From JAFDVL01 sp043736395 (GTDB lineage Bacteria > Acidobacteriota > Blastocatellia > RBC074): 45,909 nucleotides of DNA. Of this stretch, positions 24,831-32,806 are shown one piece after another. Position numbers and translations under genes: made by a program. The DNA lies in contig JAYTCQ010000300.1 in NCBI GenBank assembly GCA_043736395.1, forward strand, positions 1 through 45,909, in the 5' to 3' direction. The notes beneath the pieces were generated by a model. The model was not told the origin of the DNA and did not search any database. It worked only from the letters and a program-made list of their open reading frames with translations. Every line of letters starts with the position of its first letter. Position 1 is the first letter of the stretch.

Positions 24831-27533
24831 ATGCGCCCTTTCTTACTGCTGCTGATTCTGTTCACTTCCGTTTTCGCTCAACAACCCAAACAACAAATGG
24901 ACGAAGACTTCGCCAAATCCATCAGGGAATGGACGACGAAGCCTGAATTCATTAGCCCGCTGATTGATCATTTGCCAAAAGTTGAAGGCATTCCTACGCC
25001 GAAAGATGTGCTCGGCTATCACATCGGAACGCCGCAGAAATTGACGTATACCGAAGGCGTCTACAAATACTTCCGCGCGCTCGCCGAAAAAAGTCCGCGC
25101 GTAAAAGTTTTTGTCGCGGGCAAAACCGATGAAGGCCGCGACATCATTGTCGTTGCCATTGCCAATGAAGATACAATCAAAAATCTGGAACAATATCGCG
25201 GCTACCTTTCACAACTTGCCAACCCGCGCCTGATTTCCGACGAACAAGCCCGCGAAGTCATCACCAAAGCCAAACCCGTTTATCACTTCACGGCAGGATT
25301 GCACAGCTCGGAAACGGGCCCGCCCGAAATGGTAATGGAACTTAGCTATCGTTTAGCGGTCGAAGATTCCCCACTCATCAATACAATTCGTGACAACGTG
25401 ATTGTGATGATTACTCCCGTTCTGGAACCCGACGGCAGAGATCGTTATGTGGATTGGTATTATCGCCACAAGCTCGAACAGAAAACGGAAGAGGAAGGCA
25501 TCGCAGGCCCGCCGTATTGGGGAAAATATATTTATCACGACAACAACCGTGACATTAATTATTCGCAACTGACGATGAAAGCGAGCCTCGACTGGTACTT
25601 GCAATGGCACGCGCCCATCGTTCACGACCTGCATGAATCGGTGCCGTTTATGTACACCTTCAGCGGGCAGGCTCCGCAACAACCAACGCTCGATCCGATC
25701 TTGTATGGTGAACTGCCGTGGTTCTCAAATTTTGAAATGTCGCAAATGATTAAGTACGGAATGCCTGGCGTCTGGACGCACGGCTTCGTAGATATGTGGT
25801 CGCCCGGCTACCTCGGATTCATGTCGTCGAATCACAACGGAATTTTGCGAATGTACGAAACATTCGGCAACGGCGGCGCGAATACAATGAAGCGAAAAGT
25901 CGCTCCGCCCGAAGGCGCCGGACAAACTTCGCGTGAATGGTATCGCCCGCTTCCGCCTTATAAAGAAGTCATCTGGTCAATGCGCAACAACACGAATTAC
26001 ATGGAAACCGGAGCCTTGAGCGCGTTGCAACTGACTTCAGAATTTCCCAAAATCGTACTGGAAAATTTCTATAAAAAATCCAGAAATTCAATTGAAGCAG
26101 GCAAAAATGAAGCGCCATACGGCTACGTAATTCCTGCCGGACAACGCGATCCAACCCGCGTCGCCTTAGTCGTAAATTTACTGCGACAACAAGGCATCGA
26201 AGTCGGAGTTGCGAGGGCAGAAGTAAAGCTAAAAGAAGGCACATTCGCAGCTGGCTCCTACATCGTCAAACGCGATCAGCCTTACGGACGATTGGCAAAA
26301 ATTTTATTGGAGAAACAAAATTTCCCTGATGCGAATTTGCGAACCTACGATGACACGGCGTGGACATTGGGTTTGGCTACGCATACTGATGTCAAAGAAA
26401 TCGCAGATAAGGCGATTTTGGATGTTACAGTTGAGTCAATAGACCGCGTACTGCTCAAAGGAAATTTCGCCACCATCGTCGTGCAAGCCAAGCCAATTGC
26501 TTATGCCATTGTGAATCACGGGGCGAATAATCTCATTACGCTGCGTTACCGATTGAAGGATTTGAAAGTTCAAGCTACTGAGCAATTTTGCAAAATCAAA
26601 AATCGAGAAATTCCTAGTGGCTCCCTGATTATTGCGGCAGAACAAGGTGGTCGTGCGGTCTTCGATCAAGTAAAAAAGGCGATTGAGCCACTTGGATTGA
26701 TGGCCGAATCTCTCGAAGAATTACCAACCGTCGCCATGCACGACGTAGACCTACCGCGCCTCGCCGTCTATAGCACCTGGGGCAGCACGCAGGAAGTCGG
26801 ATGGGTGCGACATGCGCTCGATCAGTTCGGTGTGCAATACGATTTGATTTACAAAGAACGCGTCAAGCAAGGCGACCTGCGCTCCGCGTATGATGTCATC
26901 CTGATGCCGAATCAAGGCGGCAGCGGCAAGCGCATCGTGTTTGATATTGAATCCAAAGGCAAACCACTCGCGTATACTAAATCTGACAAATTCAAAACGA
27001 TGGGAATCTACGGCGAATCAGAAGACATCACGGGCGGGATGGGTTTAGGCGGCGTCGTCGAATTTGAAAAATTTGTGAACTCCGGCGGGTTGCTGATTAC
27101 GCTTGGCACGGCGAGTTTCTTTCCGACTGAATTCGGATTGACGCGCACGATTGATGCGGGTCGAACTTCATCACAATTTTACGCGCCCGGCCCAATTGTC
27201 GAAGCTGAAATTTTGCAAACTTCGCATCCGATTTTTTATGGTTACGATAAGAAAACAATTCCTGTGCGTTATGCGAATGGGCCTTTGCTGAACGTGCCGG
27301 AAACAGATCGTGCGAAGCAGGTATTGATGAAATTTCCTGGCGGAGACAAAGCTGTGCTGAGCGGATTGATGAAAGGCGCAAACGAAATCACGAATCGTCC
27401 GGCGATTGTTGATGTAACTGTCGGCAAAGGAAGCGTCCTGATGTTCGCGACGAATCCTTGTTATCGTTGGACGAATCACGGTGAATTTGGAATGCTCTTT
27501 AATTCAATTATGCACTACAACGATTTGAAGTAA
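24831..27533 (+). CDS. Secreted M14-family zinc carboxypeptidase
   Basis: A 900-residue exported peptidase. The signal peptide is residues 1-16 (L-F-T-S-V-F-A-Q). The M14 catalytic domain (about 70-370) shows zinc ligands H158 and E161 in G-L-H-S-S-E, a third His probably H268 (H-D-L-H-E), and substrate-binding N/R residues in H-D-N-N-R-D-I-N-Y. The remaining half resembles the long C-terminal region of acidobacterial M14 proteins, with a glutamine-amidotransferase-like piece near 650-760 (Y-D-V-I-L-M-P-N-Q-G-G, F-V-N-S-G-G-L-L-I-T-L-G). CAGGAG precedes the ATG. It removes C-terminal residues from peptides or modified peptides; the substrate is unknown. Confidence 0.87.
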   Translation: MRPFLLLLILFTSVFAQQPKQQMDEDFAKSIREWTTKPEFISPLIDHLPKVEGIPTPKDVLGYHIGTPQKLTYTEGVYKYFRALAEKSPRVKVFVAGKTDEGRDIIVVAIANEDTIKNLEQYRGYLSQLANPRLISDEQAREVITKAKPVYHFTAGLHSSETGPPEMVMELSYRLAVEDSPLINTIRDNVIVMITPVLEPDGRDRYVDWYYRHKLEQKTEEEGIAGPPYWGKYIYHDNNRDINYSQLTMKASLDWYLQWHAPIVHDLHESVPFMYTFSGQAPQQPTLDPILYGELPWFSNFEMSQMIKYGMPGVWTHGFVDMWSPGYLGFMSSNHNGILRMYETFGNGGANTMKRKVAPPEGAGQTSREWYRPLPPYKEVIWSMRNNTNYMETGALSALQLTSEFPKIVLENFYKKSRNSIEAGKNEAPYGYVIPAGQRDPTRVALVVNLLRQQGIEVGVARAEVKLKEGTFAAGSYIVKRDQPYGRLAKILLEKQNFPDANLRTYDDTAWTLGLATHTDVKEIADKAILDVTVESIDRVLLKGNFATIVVQAKPIAYAIVNHGANNLITLRYRLKDLKVQATEQFCKIKNREIPSGSLIIAAEQGGRAVFDQVKKAIEPLGLMAESLEELPTVAMHDVDLPRLAVYSTWGSTQEVGWVRHALDQFGVQYDLIYKERVKQGDLRSAYDVILMPNQGGSGKRIVFDIESKGKPLAYTKSDKFKTMGIYGESEDITGGMGLGGVVEFEKFVNSGGLLITLGTASFFPTEFGLTRTIDAGRTSSQFYAPGPIVEAEILQTSHPIFYGYDKKTIPVRYANGPLLNVPETDRAKQVLMKFPGGDKAVLSGLMKGANEITNRPAIVDVTVGKGSVLMFATNPCYRWTNHGEFGMLFNSIMHYNDLK

Positions 27534-27534
27534 G

Positions 27535-27620
27535 GCGGAAGCCCGCACGCAGTAAGAGCGTATCTACACGCGAAATTTCGGGCTGATGAAAAGGCGCCCT
27601 TACTGCGTGCAGGCTTCTGC
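27535..27620. repeat. Intergenic palindromic repeat (GCAGAAGCCYGCACGCAGTA family)
   Basis: The left arm at 27535-27560 pairs with the right arm at 27595-27620 at 23 of 26 positions. The core is GCACGCAGTAAG, with a small CGAAATTTCG palindrome between the arms. It begins 2 bp after the M14 peptidase stop. Positions 27591-27622 match 40441-40472 at 30 of 32 bases, so this is a dispersed repeat. Confidence 0.8.
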
Positions 27621-27671
27621 ATCAGTGGGAATAAATCCGCTGCGAGAACGCATATACTTTGTGGAGGAATT

Positions 27672-28265
27672 ATGAAACATCTCAAAATATTTTTATTGCT
27701 TGCCATCTGTGCAGTAATCGTCACGGTACAAACGAAACTTGGACCGAAAGACGAAGCAACCTTGCCGGCATCTGATTTGACCCGCATCAACATTGGCGAT
27801 GAAGCTCCTGACTTCACACTGGAAGATCAGGACGGTAAAGCCATAACACTTTCAAATTATCGCGGGAAAAAATCTGTCGTCCTGGTTTTTTATCGTGGTT
27901 ACTGGTGACCGTACTGCGCGGCTCAGCTTGGAAAGCTGAAATCATTGCTCAAAGAAACCCCGAAAGCCCAAGTCGAAATTCTTGCCGTCAGTGTTGACCC
28001 ACATGACAAAGCCCTCGTCATGCGCGAAAAATTAAAAGGCGAACCAGGCGTAGATTATCCGATGCTCTCCGATTTCGATCATCGCGTCATTGATCGATAT
28101 GGCTTACTGAACGATAAAGCCAAACGTCCGATGCCGCATCCTGCGACTATCGTGATTGACCGCAAAGGCAAAGTGCAGTGGAAATTTATTGAAGTGGATT
28201 ACAAAGTTCGTCCGTCGAATGAAGATGTTTTGAAAGAAGCGTTGAAGGCTGAGAAGAGTAAATAA
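27672..28265 (+). CDS. Peroxiredoxin-like (AhpC/TSA) selenoprotein, Sec at in-frame TGA
   Basis: One continuous reading frame of 197 residues if the TGA at 27906-27908 (codon 79) is read as selenocysteine. A signal or membrane anchor spans residues 1-18. The thioredoxin-fold domain shows I-G-D-E-A-P-D-F-T-L-E-D-Q-D-G and V-V-L-V-F-Y-R-G-Y-W-U-P-Y-C-A-A-Q-L. Homologues have Cys at the U position (Y-R-G-x-W-C-P-Y-C), so the TGA replaces exactly the catalytic residue. The C-terminal half continues without damage (A-V-S-V-D-P, Y-P-M-L-S-D, P-A-T-I-V-I-D-R-K-G). GGAGG precedes the ATG, and a SECIS-like hairpin follows the TGA. It should reduce peroxides or act as a thiol oxidoreductase in the periplasm or at the membrane. 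A recent nonsense mutation is the alternative, less likely given the position. It will be mis-annotated as two fragments by standard gene callers. Confidence 0.85.
27923..27939 (+). promoter_or_regulatory. Bacterial SECIS-like hairpin
   Basis: TCAGCTT (27923-27929) and AAGCTGA (27933-27939) form a perfect 7-bp stem with the loop GGA (27930-27932). The loop begins with G and lies 21 nt after the TGA codon. Bacterial SECIS elements sit within the coding region some 16-37 nt after UGA and carry a G at the start of the apical loop, so position and shape both fit. Confidence 0.65.
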
Positions 28266-28362
28266 AAAGTCTTTAGAGTCCATAGAGTTTTTAGAGTCTT
28301 GAGAGTCAACAGCCCGCTCCGCGTGGCGAATTCTTCTGACTCTATGGACTCTACAGGCTTTT
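28265..28362. repeat. Palindrome between convergent genes, probable bidirectional terminator
   Basis: 28265-28288 (core TAGAGTCCATAGAGT) and 28339-28362 (core ACTCTATGGACTCTA) are inverted copies matching at 22 of 24 positions. They end in A-rich and T-rich runs respectively. The palindrome occupies the whole gap between the plus-strand selenoprotein gene and the minus-strand anti-sigma gene. Confidence 0.7.
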
Positions 28363-28364
28363 CT

Positions 28365-29165
28365 TTAGACCTTCGCGGTCAGAATTAATTTGTCGCGTTT
28401 AGAAACCACTACACCACCTGGTTTTTCAATCGTAATGGCAAAGAGGGTTGGCTTCCCTACTTTTAATTTCGCATTAATGGGAATGATGATTTCGCCGTTA
28501 TTTTGCGCATCGAAAATGCCGCCGTCGACAGGATATTTTTCATCCTGATTCTCATCAAAAATCCAGAGTTGATAGACGCTTTGATTAGAATCATTCTTCG
28601 GCAAATTCGTAAATCGCATGTAACCTTGTTGTTTTTCATTGCTCCACACAACATCGCCTTGCACATTTTCTACGCCGGGGAATTTTGTCGCTGACCACGG
28701 AGCCTTTACCTTATCGCTGTTTTTTTTCTCAAATTCATTTCTCAGTTCGGCAATCGTAATCTCTTTTGAGTTACCCTCAATTATTTTTTTCACTTGCGGC
28801 CAACTTGCAACTAAAGCCAATACCAAACACGCCGCAGCCGCATACCATCCCGCCATTTGCCAATGATTACGCCTTATTTTTTGGATCGGAAATGGGACGA
28901 CATTCCATGGCTTATCAACTTGTTCCTGTCCGAAAAATTCCTCGGCATCGGCGATGATTTTGCTGCGTAAATGTTTTGGTAAGGATTCCGGCTTCATAGC
29001 TTCAGTCAACTGAATAGCAGCAGCAGCGCGTTCAAATTCTGCTTCATCTAATTCAGGATATTGCACATTTAGTTTTTCAAGTTCGCGTTGCTCGTCATCA
29101 CTCAATCCATGTAGCGCACGATCTGTCAGGAGGTCGTTTAATTTTTCGTATTCGTGATTGCTCAT
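28365..29165 (-). CDS. Anti-sigma factor (RskA/anti-sigma-K type)
   Basis: A 266-residue single-pass membrane protein. The N-terminal cytoplasmic domain of about 90 residues includes L-T-D-R-A-L-H-G-L-S-D-D-E-Q-R-E-L and lacks the H-x3-C-x2-C zinc motif. A transmembrane helix lies at about 102-121 (W-Y-A-A-A-A-C-L-V-L-A-L-V). The periplasmic RskA-type domain shows G-Y-M-R-F-T-N-L-P, Y-Q-L-W-I-F-D-E and F-A-I-T-I-E-K-P-G-G. It binds the ECF sigma factor encoded just upstream and releases it upon a signal, probably by regulated proteolysis. The start overlaps the sigma gene stop by 4 bp. Confidence 0.83.
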   Translation of the reverse strand: MSNHEYEKLNDLLTDRALHGLSDDEQRELEKLNVQYPELDEAEFERAAAAIQLTEAMKPESLPKHLRSKIIADAEEFFGQEQVDKPWNVVPFPIQKIRRNHWQMAGWYAAAACLVLALVASWPQVKKIIEGNSKEITIAELRNEFEKKNSDKVKAPWSATKFPGVENVQGDVVWSNEKQQGYMRFTNLPKNDSNQSVYQLWIFDENQDEKYPVDGGIFDAQNNGEIIIPINAKLKVGKPTLFAITIEKPGGVVVSKRDKLILTAKV

Positions 29166-29719
29166 AACGACGACTCCTTTGCTGTAATTCCCAAAGCGAG
29201 GCGAATTTTTTCCAGCCCACGCCGCGCATGCGTTTTTACCGTGCCAAGTGGAATGCCCGTAGCTCCTGAAATTTCCTGATGCGAAAGCCCTTGATAAATG
29301 GCGAGTTGCAAAACTTTTTGTTGTTCAGGTCGGAGCTGTTGCATCGCTCGAAAAGCCACTGCCGCGTCGGTTCTGACTTCTAATTGTTCACTGTATTGCG
29401 GCTCAAATTTATTTTCCTCGTCATCCATTGAATACGTCTGCGGTTGGCGATTGGATTTCCGCAAGCGATCAATCAAACGCCGCCGTGCGATCATTGCGAC
29501 AAAAGTAACTTCAGAAGATTGCGCTGCATCAAAACGTGCGGCATTTTTCCAAAGCTCAATAAAAATTTCCTGCACCGCATCTTCCGCTTCGTTCGGAGCC
29601 AGTTTCCGCGCCAGCGACCAAATCAGACCACCATATTTATCAATGCATTCCTGCACCGCTGCGCGATCATTCGCGGCGATGCGTGGCAGGATGGATAGCT
29701 GATTGATGGTTTCTTTCAT
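29162..29719 (-). CDS. ECF RNA polymerase sigma factor
   Basis: A 185-residue sigma-70 family ECF factor with region 2 (L-A-P-N-E-A-E-D-A-V-Q-E-I-F-I-E-L-W, T-F-V-A-M-I-A-R-R-R-L-I-D-R-L-R) and region 4 (L-R-P-E-Q-Q-K-V-L, G-L-S-H-Q-E-I-S-G-A-T-G-I-P-L-G-T-V-K-T-H-A-R-R-G). This resembles SigK-type ECF factors paired with RskA-type anti-sigmas, consistent with the overlapping downstream gene. A large palindromic repeat begins 7 bp before its ATG, so its leader lies within that repeat. Target promoters are unknown; the adjacent TonB operon is a plausible one. Confidence 0.87.
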   Translation of the reverse strand: MKETINQLSILPRIAANDRAAVQECIDKYGGLIWSLARKLAPNEAEDAVQEIFIELWKNAARFDAAQSSEVTFVAMIARRRLIDRLRKSNRQPQTYSMDDEENKFEPQYSEQLEVRTDAAVAFRAMQQLRPEQQKVLQLAIYQGLSHQEISGATGIPLGTVKTHARRGLEKIRLALGITAKESSL

Positions 29720-29726
29720 TCAAGAA

Positions 29727-29899
29727 ATTTACCGCAAGGGGACAAAGAGTCAAAGGGTTCACGCAAAGGCGCAAAGACGCCAAGTACAATGAACGCGTAA
29801 AAATTTTGCTAAAGGTAAAAAATTCTTTTTTCTCTCTTGGCGTCTTTGCGCCTTTGCGTGAGATTCCACCTTTGATTCTTATCGTCCCTTGCGGTGAAA
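29727..29899. repeat. Nested palindromic repeat (ACCGCAAAG / CGCAAAGGCGCAAAG family)
   Basis: A perfect 25-bp inverted repeat (29760-29784 with 29836-29860; core GCAAAGGCGCAAAGACGCC) sits inside a second, imperfect pair of arms (ATTTACCGCAAGGG at 29727 with the complementary end at 29887-29900). It fills the gap between the TonB receptor stop and the sigma factor start. Similar 'CGCAAAG' palindromes are common in many bacterial genomes. Confidence 0.8.
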
Positions 29900-32164
29900 T
29901 TAAAACTCCACGCGCAGCCCAATAAACGGAATCAATGACCGCTCTCCTGTCAATCTTGGAGTCCGCGTATTCGGATAACTGACTTCCGTCACATTACGGT
30001 GTTTCGTCAAATTGAAAATGTCTACAAACGGAGCGAGCGACCATCGTTTGTAATCAAATTTTTTCTCGACACGCAAATCAAGCTGCACATATTTACTAAA
30101 ATTCAGCGCATTGCGATCTGTATTTTTGGCGATTGTCCACAACGTCACCGCCGGAGTCGTCAGCGTAATCAATGAACGGCGCGTGTAAGGTTGTCCGCTG
30201 GCAACACGTAATTTTGAAGCCACTGACCAGCCCTTAATTCGCGTGCCGCCAATCAAAGTCAATTGATGCGGACGCGCGATTTCATTCGGGAATTCGCCGG
30301 AATTATTGAAAAAATGTTGACGCCCTAACGTGTATGCGTAACTCGCCTGCCCTGACCATCTCCCTGCCAAAGCTTTTTGCGCTGTAATTTCAATGCCGCG
30401 CACAAAACCTGCGGCATTATTAGCCAACTCCCGCGAACCAATCGTTGGGGGCACAATCAAATTCGTATAATTTTTCTGATACGCTTCAATCGTCACCCGT
30501 GCATCTTCGCGCACCTGCCATTCAAGACCGCCGATGTAATGAAACGTCTGCTGGGCTTTGAGGCTACGATTATTTGCTGTCAAGCCTAGAAAAAATGTCG
30601 AAGGCGGTTGCCGATAACTTCCCATCGCAAAATTCAAAACTAACCGCGAAGCCAATCTGGCGCGTGCGCTAACGCGAGGACTGAAAAGCGTTTCACCTGT
30701 TGCGCCATAACGATCTATGCGAAATCCGGGCGTGACACTAATGCGCGAGTTGACCTGCGCATTGAACTGCGCGTAGGCGTAAACATTCGCGTAAGTGTCT
30801 AGTTTTTGACTGAACCTCACAGCCGGCGCGAGATATTCTTCGACTAACAAACTGATTCCGCGACCAGTATTGTAAAACGTATTTTGTGAGCCTTGCTGAA
30901 AGATAACTCCGCCACCGGCTGACAAATTTGCACGCGGAGTAAGCGACGAAGTGAACTCTTCTTTGACGCCGAAAGTTGATTCACGCAAATCACGTTGCCG
31001 TTGCAAGGTCACATTGTCCAACCGCAAAAAACTGCCGCTGTTATGCTCACCAATACCCCACGCCGTCAGATTGGAAAATGATTTCGTGCCAATCGTCGAA
31101 CTCAGCGTAGCCCCCACAACTACGCGCTGCCCTGCCGTTTCAGCAATCAATTGGGTGCGCAGAGAGGGTTGCCTCAGCGCAGTGTCACGCGGCGCAGAAT
31201 AGCGATCACGAAAGCTCATCGCGGTCAGCGTCAGCTTGCTCGTTGGCGTCACATCAAAATCAATTTTATTAATGAAATCAAGATTTCGCGGCTTGCCAAT
31301 ATCTCCAATTTTGAAAAGATCAAACGCAATATCAATATAGCTGCGCCGCACTGAAAAAAACCATCCGGCGCGTTTTCCCAGCGGAATTTCTAAACTCGTA
31401 CCAGCTCCACCGGAATCAACAAACGCGCTGCCCTGAAATCTTTCACGGTTCGCACTGCGCATCGTCACATCCAACACCGAAGAAAGTTTGTCGCCGTAAC
31501 GTACGCCAAATCCTCCCGCCGAAAATTCCAAACGATCAAAAATATCAGGAGCCAGCACCGCCGCACGTCCGCCTTTGCCGCCGTCGTATTGATCGGTGAA
31601 ATACGCAAAATCTCCGATGGGAATATTATTCACGAACGTCAGATTTTCTCCGGGTAATCCGCCGCGTACTAATAAATCGGCAAATTGCGCTCCGGCGGAA
31701 GTCACGCCGGGCAGCGCGGATAAAGCTCGCAAGACATCTCCGGCGGAACCTGGAATAGCGCGAATTTCATTGCGGCGCAGTGCGATGCTGCTGACAGGTT
31801 GATCGGCAGGAGGCGTGAAATATCCACTGCTGACATTTGATTCATCTGTGATTTGCACTTCCAGCTGCGCATCGTAAACCGTCGTATACCGCGCCGTTAC
31901 TGTGATGAGATCAAGGTTCAGCGGAGCATATCCTGACGCAGAAATTTTGCCTTTATAAGTTCCCGGCGCAAGCTCCAACCGATAACGTCCATCAGCATCG
32001 GTGGCAATTTCGGATTGATTTTCAACCGTTATTTTTGCCTGGGCAATTGGCTGTCCGGTGATGCGTTCAATAATGCGACCTGAGATGACGCCTGATGTTT
32101 GCGCCATTGAGAATTGATTCAAGGGTAATAAAAAAACAAAAGCCAACAGGCTAATTCTACACAT
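29900..32164 (-). CDS. TonB-dependent receptor with carboxypeptidase-like N-terminal domain
   Basis: A 754-residue outer-membrane receptor. The signal peptide spans residues 1-21 (F-S-M-A-Q). A carboxypeptidase-regulatory-like domain (about 24-105) shows I-S-G-R-I-I-E-R-I-T-G-Q-P-I-A-Q-A and A-T-D-A-D-G-R-Y-R-L-E-L-A-P-G. The plug domain (about 120-230) shows A-I-P-G-S-A-G-D-V-L-R-A-L-S-A-L-P-G-V and L-L-V-R-G-G-L-P-G-E-N. The barrel ends in F-I-G-L-R-V-E-F with a terminal Phe. Substrate unknown. It is the last of a run of minus-strand genes (fasciclin to here) with gaps of 19-68 bp. The sigma/anti-sigma pair follows across a palindromic repeat. Confidence 0.86.
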   Translation of the reverse strand: MCRISLLAFVFLLPLNQFSMAQTSGVISGRIIERITGQPIAQAKITVENQSEIATDADGRYRLELAPGTYKGKISASGYAPLNLDLITVTARYTTVYDAQLEVQITDESNVSSGYFTPPADQPVSSIALRRNEIRAIPGSAGDVLRALSALPGVTSAGAQFADLLVRGGLPGENLTFVNNIPIGDFAYFTDQYDGGKGGRAAVLAPDIFDRLEFSAGGFGVRYGDKLSSVLDVTMRSANRERFQGSAFVDSGGAGTSLEIPLGKRAGWFFSVRRSYIDIAFDLFKIGDIGKPRNLDFINKIDFDVTPTSKLTLTAMSFRDRYSAPRDTALRQPSLRTQLIAETAGQRVVVGATLSSTIGTKSFSNLTAWGIGEHNSGSFLRLDNVTLQRQRDLRESTFGVKEEFTSSLTPRANLSAGGGVIFQQGSQNTFYNTGRGISLLVEEYLAPAVRFSQKLDTYANVYAYAQFNAQVNSRISVTPGFRIDRYGATGETLFSPRVSARARLASRLVLNFAMGSYRQPPSTFFLGLTANNRSLKAQQTFHYIGGLEWQVREDARVTIEAYQKNYTNLIVPPTIGSRELANNAAGFVRGIEITAQKALAGRWSGQASYAYTLGRQHFFNNSGEFPNEIARPHQLTLIGGTRIKGWSVASKLRVASGQPYTRRSLITLTTPAVTLWTIAKNTDRNALNFSKYVQLDLRVEKKFDYKRWSLAPFVDIFNLTKHRNVTEVSYPNTRTPRLTGERSLIPFIGLRVEF

Positions 32165-32232
32165 TCAATCTTCCGTCCTGATTTGTAAATTTAACTTTCT
32201 GTTCCAAAATCTTAGCACCTCAGATAATTTCA

Positions 32233-32787
32233 TTATCCCAGAAATTTAGCCAATGCCTCCCCTTTTTCTTTGGAAAAAACCCCTTCATTGCGCCACAGAA
32301 TTTTGCCTTGCCGATCAACGACTAAAACATAAATCTTTTTCTCATCCGGCAACTGCAATGATTTACGAAAAGCGGCCTTATCCAAATACAGCGTGATCGT
32401 CGCCTTGCGAGCGTCAAGGTCAGGAATTCCTTTGCGCATTCCACCGTTTATCATGCCGCGAAACATTCCCGCAAATTTTCCTATCGTCGGCAATTCGTAA
32501 TAATGCAACGAAGAATTTTTTCCTGTCAGTTCTTTAACGAGCGGCACCCACGTATCAATATCACTTTGTTGTTCACGCTGAAATGCGATCGTCAGGATAT
32601 TGCGTTCACCTTCAAAATCTTTCGGCAACGTATATTTTCGCCCTTCCAAGTTGGCGGCTTCCACAGTTGGAAATAGAGCTTCTGTTTCTTTGCGCTCGAT
32701 CTTTTTATTTTTTTCTTTTTCATTCGCGACAATCCCGGTGATTGCGAGAATGAGCAGGGCGATGATCGTACCTATTTTAATTGTCAT
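32233..32787 (-). CDS. Exported ATP10-like thioredoxin-fold protein
   Basis: A 184-residue protein. ATG at 32787 is chosen because the hydrophobic signal or anchor begins there (I-G-T-I-I-A-L-L-I-L-A-I-T-G-I-V-A). The upstream open frame to 32910 overlaps the preceding gene and looks like a shadow. The body reads F-P-T-V-E-A-A-N-L-E-G-R-K-Y-T-L-P-K-D-F, Y-E-L-P-T-I-G, T-I-T-L-Y-L-D-K and I-Y-V-L-V-V-D-R-Q-G-K-I-L-W-R. This pattern resembles the ATP10 family, a thioredoxin-fold assembly factor of mitochondrial ATP synthase. No CxxC is present, so redox activity is unlikely. Bacterial role unknown; it lies 19 bp after the barrel gene. Confidence 0.6.
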   Translation of the reverse strand: MTIKIGTIIALLILAITGIVANEKEKNKKIERKETEALFPTVEAANLEGRKYTLPKDFEGERNILTIAFQREQQSDIDTWVPLVKELTGKNSSLHYYELPTIGKFAGMFRGMINGGMRKGIPDLDARKATITLYLDKAAFRKSLQLPDEKKIYVLVVDRQGKILWRNEGVFSKEKGEALAKFLG

Positions 32788-32806
32788 AATTCGATTTCTC
32801 GCTGAA

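Noticed and set aside
27672..27908. Selenoprotein ORF read as a nonsense-mutated pseudogene
   Set aside because: The TGA falls exactly on the catalytic Cys position, the frame is intact on both sides, and a SECIS-like hairpin follows. A random nonsense mutation would not be expected to meet all three.
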